Shown in pieces: positions 45,670-55,449 of a stretch of 64,000 nt of DNA (the stretch's first letter is position 1; every line of letters starts with the position of its first letter). The notes beneath the pieces are model-generated. The model made no database searches, had not been told where the DNA came from, and saw only the letters and a program-made list of their open reading frames with translations. Both the position numbers and the translations under genes were made by a program. Origin of the DNA: Sorex araneus (taxonomy: Eukaryota > Chordata > Mammalia > Eulipotyphla > Soricidae); NCBI RefSeq assembly GCF_027595985.1, contig NC_073302.1, forward strand, positions 11,180,390 to 11,244,389, read 5' to 3'.

Positions 45670-46159
45670 TGTCATTTTTGTTTGTATTTTCTTGAGCATC
45701 AGTGATGCTGAGCATTTCCTCGTGGGCCTACTGGCCACGCCATGTCTTTGCTGCAGTGTCTGTTGAGCTCCTTTCCCCGTTTTCTGGTGGGGTCGTTTGT
45801 TCTCAGTTTCCCGAGTACCCCCTAGATCAGGGAGAGCAGCCCTTTGTCAGATGTATAGTGTGCGCCTATTTTCTTCCATTCAGTAAAATGTGTTTGTTAA
45901 AATGATAGCTTCTTGCCTGTGCGGAAACATTTTACTTTGACATCATTTACTTTCGCCTTTTGTTGTCCTTGCCAATGGAACCGAATCACTGAAGACGCCG
46001 CTGAAGCCACACCCCGCAGTGCTTTCTCTGTTTTCCTCCTGCATTGTAGGACTCAGGTCTAACGTGGAGATCTCTAATCACTTCAGATTATCTCTTATCT
46101 CTGGGAAGCAGCTGCAGCCCTATAGCAAGACTCCGCCATTTGCTGAGGATGAAAACTCC

Positions 46160-46297
46160 AACATGTTATTTATTGATTCTAGACCTCAGCTACAATGCAG
46201 TCAAATGTGATCCCTTATAGGATGAACTTAACACGTTATTTATCGTTTCTGGACCTCAGCTACAAGGCAGTCAAATATGACCCCTTATAGGATTAAG
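46160..46297 (+). repeat. 70-bp tandem duplication
   Basis: Unit 46160-46229 (AACATGTTATTTATTGATTC to GATCCCTTATAGGATGAACT) is repeated at 46230-46297 with about 10% mismatch. Origin unknown; no SINE or L1 motif. Confidence 0.95.
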
Positions 46298-46403
46298 AGA
46301 AAGAACATAACTAAAAACAATATATAAGTATATTATAGATATTAAAAAAAACATGCCAGAGCTGAGCCTTGAAAATTTTTCAAAAACTCCAAGTGGTACC
46401 TCT

Positions 46404-46593
46404 GGGACTGGAGCGCTAGCACAGCGGGGAGAGTGTTTGCTTCCCCTGAACATGAATGACGCTGGTTCAATGCCTGACACCTCAAAGGAATCCCGAGCCC
46501 TGCCAGGAGCGATCCCTGAGTGCAGAGCCAGAGGGAAGCCGTGAGCATTGCCCAATGTGGCCCCCAAACCAAAACAAACAAAAGAAAAACACA
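46404..46593 (+). mobile_element. A-type SINE, diverged, with TSD
   Basis: GCGCTAGCACAGCGGGGAG head, unusual anticodon-side segment TTCCCCTGAACATGAATGAC, and GCCCAATGTGGCCCCC end. TSD GGT(A/G)CCTCT at 46395-46403 and 46594-46602. Confidence 0.85.
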
Positions 46594-46688
46594 GGTGCCT
46601 CTTATTAGCTCTTTTAGTTCCCCCAAATACCTCAGTGACACTGCATTACTATTTCCAAATTCATTCGGGTTTTTTCTGCTTTTTTTGA

Positions 46689-46866
46689 TTTTTTTTTTGG
46701 GGGGGGTAACACCCGGTGATGCACAGGGGTTACTCCTGGCTCATGCACTCAGGAATTACTCCTGGCAGTGCTCAGGGAACGATATGGGATGCTCAGAGGG
46801 ATGCTGGGAATAGAACCTGGGTTGGCCACGTGCAAGGCAAATGCCCTACCCACTCGCTCCAGCCCG
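46689..46866 (-). mobile_element. A-type SINE with internal duplication
   Basis: Antisense. A short duplication (GGGATGCTCAGAGGGATGCTGGGA) enlarges the region between body and B box. The head side lacks GCTAT. Confidence 0.88.
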
Positions 46867-46867
46867 T

Positions 46868-47025
46868 TTTTATTTTTTATCTTTGGTGGGTGGGGGCACA
46901 CCCAGCAGTGCTCAGGCCTTACTCCTGGTTCTGTGCTCAGTGGCCTGTAGCCCACGGTGGGGGTGGAACCCGGGTCAGCCACACGCCAGGCAAGTGTCTT
47001 CCCTACTGCACTCTCTCTCCAGCCC
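46868..47025 (-). mobile_element. Old A-type SINE, head-to-tail with previous
   Basis: Begins where the copy at 46689 ends, same orientation. ACACCCAGCAGTGCTCAGGC and GGAACCCGGGTCAGCCACAC; head side CTCTCTCTCCAGCCC. Confidence 0.82.
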
Positions 47026-47901
47026 TCCACTTCATTCTCACTCTGCCCCTTCCCCTCATCATCCCTTTTTTGTGGGTGTTGCTGTGACGACTTGGCTCAC
47101 ACACACGTCACCATGGGCACAGAACACTCTGCCTGAGGTGCTCGCCTGGGGGGACCATGTGTGGCTGCAGTCTGCCAGAGACCGCACCCTTTGTCGTGGC
47201 AACGGAGACCCCACTCGACAGCGCCGCCGGATCAAACTCGAAGCTGCATGACACTGAGCACTGAGTCACAGCCCTGGGCCACCGCACACAGGAGCAAAGG
47301 CGACACCCGTGGGCTCAGGGGCCGAGAGCCCAGGTTACCACAAGGGCGGGGACACCGGAGCCACGTGCCAGACTCCGGAGCACTTCATGGATCCAGTCAG
47401 GAAGCCTCGTATTTCAGGGGAACCCTGATCTCAGATGTGGTCACACCACCAGAACCCCCAGGGGCTCCCAGAGCCTCAGGCCCATCCCCCAGAGCCTCCT
47501 TCTGGAGGGGCTTGAAAAGTCTGCGATTTTGAGGGAGACTGTAATTTTTTTTTTCCTTTAAGCTCACCACAACGCCTCTTAAATGCAGCCAGCTTGGGAC
47601 CAGCCCCTTGTTCCACCTTGATTTTGACACTTCGATCTCTCAGAAGAAAAGCAAAATACACCAACTGCTAAAACTTGACTGCTCCCCGGAGCTGATCTTC
47701 ATCCGTGTCTCACTGTGCAAAAACCCAGCCACATTTTCAGATTCCCACAGAAAGCAAGCAAATAAAGCCACAGCTACGGGTGAGAAAGGACGTAATATTC
47801 AAACTCCCTGGTGACCCGTGCAAATGAGGACGGAAGGAAAGTCTGACCATACACAGCAGGAACCACTCAGGGACACTCATCTGAGAGGCGAAGAGAAAGA
47901 G

Positions 47902-47959
47902 GGTCTCCTAAGTAAACAGGGAGTACAAGAGGTCTCCTAAGTAAACAGGGAGTACAGGT
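47902..47959 (+). repeat. 29-bp tandem duplication at L1 insertion point
   Basis: GGTCTCCTAAGTAAACAGGG plus AGTACA(A/G)... repeated at 47902 and 47931. The second copy contains the left TSD of the L1 that follows. Confidence 0.93.
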
Positions 47960-48093
47960 GGCTGGTTAAAGAAACTCTGGTACATCTACACAGTGGAATA
48001 CTATGCAACTATTAGAAAAGATGAAATTTGCATACAAGTGGATGGACATGGAGAGTATCATGCTAAGTGAAATGAGTCAGAAAGAAAGGGACA

Positions 48094-48258
48094 GGGGCTA
48101 GAGCGATAGCACAGCGGGTAGGGCGTTTGCCTTGCACACAGCCAACCCAGGTTCAATTCCCAGCATCCCATATGGTTCCCTGAGCACCGCCAGGAGTAAT
48201 TCCTGAGTGCAGAGCCAGGAGTAACCCAAAAAGCAAAAAAAAAAAAAAAAAAAAAAAA
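48094..48258 (+). mobile_element. A-type SINE nested in L1
   Basis: Body end shortened (GGAGTAACCCAAAAAGC) and a ~24-A tail. Flanking AAAGAAAGGGACAG and AAAGAAAGAGAGGGACAG are the duplicated L1 target. Confidence 0.92.
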
Positions 48259-48705
48259 AGAAAGAGAGGGACAGACATAGAATAACTGCACTCATCTGTG
48301 GAATATAAAGTAACATATAAGAGACTAACACCCAAGGATAGTACAGATAATGGCCAGGAAGCTGATCTCATGTGCTGGGGGAAAAGGCTGCTGGGATAGA
48401 GAAGGGACCACTAAGTCAATGATGCTTGGAGGCCTCCCGCGGGATGGTAGATGTGTGCTGAAAGTAGACTATGGACCAAACATGATGGTCGCTTAGTACC
48501 TGTATTGCAAACCATAACACCAAAAAGGAAAGAGAGAGTAAAAGGGAATGTGCCTACCACAAAGGCAGGGGGTGGGAAGGGGTGGGAGTGGCAGGAGGGA
48601 TACTGGAAACATTGGTGGTGGAGAAAGGGCACAGGTGGAGGGATGAGTACTCAACCATTGTACGACCAAAATGTAATTATGCAAGTTTGTAAGTCTGTAA
48701 CTGTA

Positions 48706-48890
48706 GGGGCCGGAGCGATAGCACAGCGGGGAGGGCGTTTGCCTTGCAAGCGGCCGACCCGGGTTCGATCCCTGGCATCCCATATGGTCCCCCAAGCACT
48801 GCCAGGAGAAATTCCTGAGTGCAGAGCCAGGAGTAACCCCTGAGCATCGCTGGGTGTGAACCAAAAAGCAAAAAAAAAAAAAAAAAAAAA
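48706..48890 (+). mobile_element. A-type SINE nested in L1, with TSD
   Basis: Very well preserved boxes. Perfect 13-bp TSD GTCTGTAACTGTA at 48693-48705 and 48891-48903, in the L1 3' UTR. Confidence 0.95.
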
Positions 48891-49619
48891 GTCTGTAACT
48901 GTATCTCACAGTGATTCATAAAAATAAAAAGTAAAAAAAAGTAAACAGGGAGTTGGCCCAGCAAACTGTTGGTAGACTAACACGGCCCCACACAAAGTCC
49001 CAAAGATCAGGCCGGAAGTACTGAACCAGATCCAATGGCACAGCAAGACAGAAGGCTGGTGACATCACTGGCTTCTCTCGGCAAAGGGCCGGAGGTATGA
49101 TGGTAAATGTCTCCATGTCTGTGCGAGCCAACGAGCAGGCTGAGGTCCTGGCTCGACCCCCCTGCACTTCACTACCCAGTCACAGGGGAAACCAGAAGGT
49201 GCCCCAACCTTCGGGGCAGGATTCCTGCTCTCTGAATGAGTGTAAGTGCTGGGCACATCTCATCAGGGCTGTTCTGAAGATATAAAAAGAAATAATTTAC
49301 AGGAGCACAAAGAACTGCCCCTGGTAGATGCCAGTGTCCTAAAGATGTTAACTTTATTATTATGATTTCCTGACTTTCCTGTTTTATCTCCCCAGCCCCT
49401 CAGCATGTGTATTTCCTTCTCCTTAGATTGTCTTTCCCTACTCACTTTGCTGTGGCTTGTTCCTTAACAGCGGTAAGAGCATCCAATCTCAGGACTTCTG
49501 TGATTTCCTAGACTCAGTTACTCACCCGTTTATGAGCTACACGCATCCCGAGCACATGTCTATGACAACGATGACCAATAAGCACTGAACGCATCCTCTG
49601 AGTATAATCTTGTGCTCAC

Positions 49620-49800
49620 GGCTTTCTATGCTTCATTGGCTCTCATCATCACAATACCTCCCGAGACGGTAACTATTACTCCCGTCACTTGGTGAGGAGG
49701 AAACTGAGGCACAGACAGCAACTTGCCCGAGGTCACAATAGACCTTAATAGTGGAGCCTGCCCTCAGACCAGATTCCGTCAATCTCCACACCACGGTCCT
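49620..49800 (+). mobile_element. MIR relic
   Basis: GAGGAAACTGAGGCACAGAC and CAACTTGCCCGAGGTCACAA are diagnostic MIR core sequence. The best-preserved MIR in the window. Confidence 0.88.
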
Positions 49801-49945
49801 CCCCTCCTTCCTACAGGCTGACTAGCCTGTCTCTCCCTTTCCAGGCTGCTCTGGGCTCTCCGAGGGGGAAGAACATCCTTCCTCTCTGTACCCGAGCGCC
49901 AGGTAACTAGCACAGGATGTGGGCTCAATAGATGCCTTGATCAAT
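49800..49945 (+). mobile_element. L2-like 3' relic
   Basis: TAGCACAGGATGTGGGCTCA followed by ATAGATGCCTTGATCAATAA fits the end of L2 elements. Confidence 0.45.
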
Positions 49946-50008
49946 AAATCTGTATCTCAGACAAATATTTAAAAGCAACCAACTATCTTGGAAACAGAAA
50001 TTGCTGGA

Positions 50009-50186
50009 AGGGGCCAGAGAGACAATATGGTGACTAAGGTGCATGTGGCTGACCCAGGTTCAATCCCTGGTACCCCATATGGTACCGAGCCTGCCAGGAG
50101 TGATCCGTGAGTGCCAAGTCAGAAGCAAGTCCTGAGCATAGTGGGACATGCCCCCCTGCTCCCCGCCACACACACACAAAAAAAAA
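50009..50186 (+). mobile_element. Old A-type SINE
   Basis: GGGGCCAGAGAGACAATATG head, a deletion in the anticodon region, and an ACACACACAAAAAAAAA tail. AATTGCTGGA / AATGCTGGT flanks may be the TSD. Confidence 0.82.
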
Positions 50187-50200
50187 ATGCTGGTAGATGG

Positions 50201-50449
50201 AGGTAGCACTGTAGCACTGCCGTCCCACTGTTCATCAATTTGCTCGGGCGGGCACCAGTAACGTCTTCATTATGAGAGTTGTTACTGTTTTTGGCATAGC
50301 GAATACGCCACAGGTGGCTTGCCAGGCTCTGCCATGCGAGCGGGATACTCTGGGTAGCTTGCCAGGCTCTCCGAGAGGAACGGAGGAATCGAACGCAGGT
50401 GGGCCGCGTGCAAGGCAAATGCCCTACCCGCTGTGCTATCGCTCCAGTC
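50201..50449 (-). mobile_element. B-type SINE, full length with 8-bp tail repeat
   Basis: On the minus strand it ends GGCAGTGCTACAGTGCTACC, that is two and a bit copies of CAGTGCTA. Head side GCTATCGCTCCAG. Confidence 0.9.
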
Positions 50450-51929
50450 CTAATTTAGGTGAAAGTATAAGAGAAAAAAGTAGCTGCTAGTCCTGGTGGT
50501 AATAAAAGAACAAATGGGCTAATTTGGGGGGGAAAAAATGGCTGAGTTCAGCCTGCTTCACCCCCTCTCCTCACAGCCCAGGCTCCCCACGGGACATTCC
50601 GCACACAGAACGCTGAAGAGAAAGGAGCTAAGGGGACATGCCGAGGGAGGCCTGAAAGCGGATCCTAGTGCGGCCTTCCTGGTCCGCCATGAGCGCGTCG
50701 GCCCCCAGGGTCCCACCACGGGCTTCCCAGCATGTAATTGTGGTGCGCCGGTGCCCCAAATCCAGACCGACATAATGCATCAAATCCTTTTTCCCTCAAT
50801 CTGTCCCCAGCGAGGATCTCCCTCGGCCTCCCTCCTGCCCCTCACTCTCTCAGAGGTTAACGTTTAACAAATTACACTCCCAGCCTCCTTCCAGGCCCAT
50901 CATCTTTTCAAGTTCAACGAGAGCGGAGCTCGCTGGCTAATTGTGAGTATCACGTTTCTCCCCGAGCTCCTCTCAGACCGCGCTCTGGTTCCGGCTGCAG
51001 AATGTTAACAGGCCAGAAAGCACAGGGGAGACAGAGCACTTTATCAGCCTCGTGCCTAAAATAATAAGCAAGTTTAAAGCAAACAGTTGGGAGAGATTGA
51101 ATGGCACGCTCTACTGTCAGCAGGGGCAGAAACGGCCCAGCCCAGCGGCTGACAAATGATGAAACGGTCTTCTGGTCTCCTAGCGGGTCTTGTCTCTGAC
51201 ACCAGTACGTTTCTGCCGGTGTTTATAAACGGGGCTGTACATTTTTCACTTGGTTTTCTTCAGAACAAGTTCACAAAGTGTTCCAACTTTCCTCGCTGAC
51301 CAGGCCAGGCGACACGTGAACAGGAGCCGTGCAAACACTCGCAGGTCCCTTCAGAGGGTCCCCGGCTTCAGAGGGGGTCCCATCGACTCCAGAAGGATGA
51401 CAATTTTCCACAAGGCCAATTTAACAGCAATTGGATTTTTCCTGCCTGCCTGCACCATTAGCTGACAACCCACTTCTTCGATCACATCTGCAAACAGTTC
51501 TCCCACACAGCTCTGACATTTCCCACTTAAAAAAGCCATTTTCAGGAAGTCATTAACCCAAATGGAATCTTCCTGGTCAAGCGTGGGGGTACAGAAGCGC
51601 TTCAGGTGGGCAGGGCTGCAGCGACTCGGTTCCCAAGAAGGCATAAGCGAGGCCAAGTAGGACAAATTGGGAAAATCACACCAAAGAGTTATGAGACACA
51701 ATAAAAACTGCAGGGGCTCACAGGATGGCTATAATAAAGCTTCCATTTTTCAGAGTACAATTCTATGAGAAGCATTGGCCATGCCTACTTTTTCTCACTA
51801 CGCTGTACTAGCAAAATGCCTTGTTCACAGACACTAATATTTGCTGAATTGCAAAATGAATGTTCTCTCAACAAGCATTGTGCTCGAGTCGGTACAGAGG
51901 CCGCCTCCTTTCCTTTAACACCTCCCCAA

Positions 51930-52040
51930 GGCTGGGAAACAGGAATTAGACACGAGGACTGAGGACCAGAAAAGCCAAGTCACCATCCATGGTTACCAGT
52001 TATTAGGCGACAGGGCTGAGATTAAAATCCTGCTCTGTGA
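51930..52040 (+). mobile_element. Probable MIR relic (L1 target)
   Basis: AGGCGACAGGGCTGAGATTA then AAATCCTGCTCTGTGAC resembles the MIR segment 'gcagagccgggattcaaac'. The next L1 inserted here. Confidence 0.45.
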
Positions 52041-52987
52041 CTAGCGCACATCCAAAAGAACAAAAGCAACCGCTGTTGGAGAGGATGTGGCGAGAAAGGG
52101 ACCCTTCTACACTGCTGGTGGGAATGCCCACTGGTTCAGCCCTTCTGGAAAACAATATGGACGATTCTCAAAAAATTAGAAATTGAGCTCCCATTTGACC
52201 CAGCAATACCACTGCTGGGAATATATCCCAGAGAGGCAAAAAAGTATAATCGAAATGGCATCTGCACATGTATGTTCATCGCAGCACTGTTTACAATAGC
52301 CAGAATCTGGAAAAAACCCGAATGCCCTAGAACGGATGACTGGTTGAGGAAACTTTGGTACATCTATACAATGGAATACTATGCAGCTGTTAGAAAAAAC
52401 GAGGTCACAAATTTTTTATTTAAGTGGATCGGCATGAAAAGTTTCATGCTAAGTGAAATGAGTCAGAAAGAGAGAGACAGACATAGAAAGATTGCACTCA
52501 TCTATGACATATAGAATAACAGAGTGGGAGACTAACACCCAAGAATTGTAGAAACAACTACCAGGAGGTTGACTCCATGGCTAGGAGGCTGGCCTCACAT
52601 TCTGGGGAAAGGGCAACTCAGAGAAGGGATCACCAACTATAATGTAGTCGAAGGCCATGTGGGAGAAGGGAGTTTCGGGCTGAATGAGGGCTAGAGACTG
52701 AGCACAGTGGCCACTCAACACCTTTATTGCAAACCACAATAGCTAATTAGAGGGAGAGAACAGAAGGGAATGCCCTGCCACAGTGACAGGGTGGGGTGGG
52801 GGGGAGATGGGATTGGGGAGGATGGGAGGGATGCTGAGTTTACTGGTGGTGGAATATGGGCACTGGTGAAGGGATGGGTTCCCGAATTTTGTATGGGGGA
52901 AGCATAAGCACAGATGTGTATAAATCCGTAACTGTACCCTCATGGTGATTCATTAATTAAAAATAAATAAATTTATTTATAAAAAAA
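52041..52987 (+). mobile_element. Young L1 3' end with TSD
   Basis: Carries the last ~155 codons of ORF2, readable from about 52050 to 52514 with one frame change near 52265, then a ~470-bp 3' UTR with a G-rich tract at 52790-52835. TSD AAAATCC(T/C)GCTCTGTGA at 52024-52040 and 52988-53004. Confidence 0.93.
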
Positions 52988-53058
52988 AAAATCCCGCTCT
53001 GTGAAAGCCATGCTTGTCCACTCCGTCCACCCTCCCTGAACACCGGGCGGCCACTAAC

Positions 53059-53214
53059 CTGGTGAGGTCCTTATATTGACGGTCTTATTGAAGTTATCCT
53101 TCAGCGCCTCCATCACAGACTTCATTTCTCCATCCACCTCCTCCAAGCTGATAATATCTTCAACCAAGGCAGCGTTGAGGTTCACTCTGGTCTGGGGCTG
53201 TCCCTTCCCTTTGG
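53059..53214 (-). CDS. MRRF: MRRF exon 3: linker and helix 1 of RRF domain I
   Basis: 156 nt, residues ~62-114. It starts inside the split Ala codon, passes through a Lys/Gly-rich linker (KGKGQPQTRVN), and then gives the acidic amphipathic first helix of domain I (LEEVDGEMKSVMEALKDNF) and the strand leading to domain II (NIRTSPG). The acceptor is CGTCCAG with a weak polypyrimidine tract; a good branch-like CGCTGAC sits only about 9 nt from the AG, too close for normal use. The donor is GTTAGT (phase 1). An old SINE with a CA tail lies about 76 bp upstream of the acceptor. Confidence 0.97.
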
Positions 53215-53289
53215 CTGGACGGTCAGCGTCCGAGAATGCGAGAACAGCAGCATAAACAGAGACGATCAATGGTGAGTGAAAAACTGCTG

Positions 53290-53478
53290 GTGAGGTCCAG
53301 AGAGATAAGACAGAGAAGCAGGCTCTTGCCTTGCATGCAGATGACCTGGGTTCTATCCCTGGCACCACAAATGGTCCCCCTGAGACCCACCAGGAGCAAT
53401 CCCTAAGCAGAGAGCCAAAAGCAACCCTGAGCATAGCAGGATGTGGCTCAAACTTCCACCCAATGCCCTGTCCCCCTC

Positions 53479-53480
<2 letters not shown>
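53290..53480 (+). mobile_element. Old A-type SINE near MRRF exon 3
   Basis: GGTCCAGAGAGATAAGACAG head and GGATGTGGCTCAAAC end. Its tail becomes the CA array at 53481. It lies ~76 bp upstream of the exon 3 acceptor in gene orientation. Confidence 0.82.

Positions 53481-53523
<43 letters not shown>
53481..53523. repeat. (CA)n microsatellite (SINE tail)
   Basis: About 21 perfect CA units, followed by GGGGAAAAAAAAAC. Confidence 0.95.
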
Positions 53524-53525
<2 letters not shown>

Positions 53526-53630
53526 GGAAAAAAAAACAAAACTACTTATTTATATGCGGGGCAAAATGCCAGCTGCTGGGAAATGCTAGATCCCTGTCTA
53601 TCGCTGTCCGTACTCTAAAACGCTTTACTG

Positions 53631-53836
53631 TGGGGCTGGAGCAATAGCACAGCGGGTAGGGCGTTTGCCTTCCATGTGGCCGACCCGGGTTCGATTCCCA
53701 GCATCCCATATGGTCCCCTGAGCACCGCCAGGAGTAATTCCTGAGTGCAGAGCCAGGAGTAACCCCTGTGCATTGCCAGGTGTGACCCAAAAAGCAAAAA
53801 TAAATAAATAAATAAAAATTAAAAATAAAATAAAAT
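53631..53836 (+). mobile_element. A-type SINE with TSD
   Basis: Full length with an AAAT-repeat tail. 14-bp TSD AAAACGCT(T/C)TACTG at 53617-53630 and 53837-53850. Confidence 0.95.
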
Positions 53837-53954
53837 AAAACGCTCTACTGAACTGAACAGAGCGTTTCTGAGGACAGCTGGCTGTGACTCCTGAGCCCGC
53901 TGAGCGGTGCCTGGAGCCAACCCTCAGCCCTTCCTCCTGAAATCATTTGACTCA

Positions 53955-54240
53955 AAGGGCAAGGGATTTGGCACAAGGGTTAGGACCATATCTTGCACAA
54001 ACCCCACCTGAGTTGGACCCCAGCCCCACATGGCTCCCGAGCACTGCTGAGTGTGACTTTGCAGACCCTGAGCACTGCCAGGTGGAGTCCCAGAAACCTT
54101 CAAGGACCAACACCGTATACCTGGTGACCCACCCCCAACTCCACAGGGCCAGAGCACTGCACCACCCGCCCAAATGACCAAGTAGTGCAGGTGACTCCCT
54201 GAGCACTACTTGGGATCCCCCTCCCCGGAAAAAAAAAAAA
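53955..54240 (+). mobile_element. Old SINE cluster
   Basis: GATTTGGCACAAGGGTTAGG and GAGTTGGACCCCAGCCCCAC look like an old head. A second segment, GGGCCAGAGCACTGCACCAC to GAGCACTACTTGGGATCC, ends in poly(A). Possibly two overlapping old copies. Confidence 0.55.
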
Positions 54241-54460
54241 AGACTTTAAGCTATTAGTGAAGGCATGAGCTTTGCTTACAATGAAACGCCCAGGGTGAGT
54301 TACTTTATTCTCACATGTTCTTTATAAAAGTGGGATAATCAATCGTGGTCCGTGGACCATGACTGATTAAAGGGCTGGGATCAAAGGATCAGACTCAGGT
54401 GGGATTTGTGCAAGACATGGTCCTTTGCATTATTCCATTCCCAGAAGTAATGCAAGGACT

Positions 54461-54605
54461 CTATTTCTTTTGTTGTTGTTTTGTTTGGGGGCCACACACA
54501 GCAGTGCTCAGGGCTTACTCCTGGCTCTTGCTCAGGAATCGCTCCTGGCGGCTTGGGGGACCATATGAGGTGCTGGGGAATGGAACCTGGGTCGGCCGAC
54601 ATTGC
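54461..54605 (-). mobile_element. Old A-type SINE
   Basis: TTGTTGTTGTTTTGTTTGGG tail side, CTTACTCCTGGCTCTTGCTC body. Lacks most of the head. Similar beyond its tail to the copy at 55272. Confidence 0.8.
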
Positions 54606-54750
54606 TAGGTGGCTCTAAGGACACAAATGAAGTCAGTCAAAACCTAAAAGAGCACTGGGCACAGTCCACATAACTCCTTACTTTTCAGGAAAAAAAATGT
54701 AAGATGGAAAATGTAAGGGGACTTGCCTAAAATTAAAAACAAATCCAAGG

Positions 54751-54930
54751 GCCCTGAGTGGTAGTACAGCAGGTAGGGCGTTTGCCCTACAAGCAGCCAA
54801 TCCAGGTTCAATCCCAGGCATCCCATATGGTCCCCTGAGCACCACCAGGACTAATTCCTGAGTGCAGAGCCAGGAGTAGCCCCTGAGCATTGCTGAGAAT
54901 GACCCAAAGGCAAAGCAAAACAAAACCAAC
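54751..54930 (+). mobile_element. A-type SINE
   Basis: AGTGGTAGTACAGCAGGTAG head, GGTTCAATCCCAGGC B box, CAAAGCAAAACAAAACC tail. AAATCCAAGG / CAACCCAAGG flanks suggest the TSD. Confidence 0.9.
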
Positions 54931-54962
54931 CCAAGGTTTGTTTCCAGATCTGTCTAACTTTA

Positions 54963-55033
54963 TCTTATTTCGTTTTGGGGCATATCAGGGCTTACAGATC
55001 ATCACATGTGTGCCAGGGCTCGAGCCCAGGCCC
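54963..55033 (-). mobile_element. 71-bp mini-SINE with 18-bp TSD
   Basis: Bracketed by CAGATCTG(T/C)CTAACTTTA at 54945-54962 and 55034-55051. On the minus strand it starts GGGGCCTGGGCTCGAGCCCT (B-box-like) and ends in an AAAACGAAATAAGA tail. It keeps only the T-arm side of a SINE head plus a tail. Confidence 0.75.
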
Positions 55034-55271
55034 CAGATCTGCCTAACTTTAGACCAGCGCTTTCCATCTGACTCTCTCCATAAGGTCTACTGGAGACACA
55101 GGAAACATACTTGCTTCTGACAAGACACCAACACAGGGATGCGCAGAGCAGCTGACAGCTGTGCAGACAAAGGCCGGGCAGCAGGGCAGCAGGGACGCGA
55201 TCATCACACGCCACTAGAGAGCATCCACGTACAGAGACCTTTCCCGGGAGTAAAGCAAAGACTGTATCTCT

Positions 55272-55449
55272 TTTGCTGTTGTTGTATTGTTTGGGGGCCA
55301 CACACAGCAGTGCTCAGGGCTTAGTCCTGGCTCTGTGCTCAGGAATCACTCCTGGCGGCTCAGGAGGACCCAATGAGGTACTGGAGATGGAGCCTGGGTT
55401 GGCCGCCTGAAAGGCAAGCACCCTACCCACCATGCTACTCCTCCAGCCC
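55272..55449 (-). mobile_element. Old A-type SINE
   Basis: CTTAGTCCTGGCTCTGTGCT body, GGAGCCTGGGTTGGCCGCCT B-box side, CATGCTACTCCTCCAGCCCC head side. Confidence 0.83.

Larger units (their letters stand above)
44430..46030 (-). mobile_element. Old antisense L1 ORF2/3' end with nested SINEs
   Basis: Read on the minus strand it runs through CTTTGTCAG-type motifs (46000-45780), the AGTGATGCTGAGCATTTCCT landmark (45703-45722 on +), and CAGTGAATGAGG near 45215. It then reaches the ORF2 C-terminal region (peptides TIPLRVIYP and IAALFAVASFW), with 3' UTR near 44500. Three SINEs split it at 44960-45150, 45228-45392 and 45494-45669. ORF2 is broken by stops and indels. Confidence 0.75.
47954..48938 (+). 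mobile_element. Young L1 3' end with TSD and two nested SINEs
   Basis: 5'-truncated to the last ~45 codons of ORF2 plus 3' UTR (G-rich tract GGGGGTGGGAAGGGGTGGG at 48569-48587). Perfect 15-bp TSD AAGTAAACAGGGAGT at 47939-47953 and 48939-48953. SINEs at 48094 and 48706 inserted later. Confidence 0.92.
43934..53058 (-). other. MRRF: MRRF intron 3 (9.1 kb)
   Basis: Phase-1 intron dominated by an antisense old L1 with nested SINEs, two young sense L1 3' ends and a SINE-free block (50450-52023). 47026-47901 and 48954-49620 carry no recognisable feature beyond faint old-repeat character. Confidence 0.9.
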
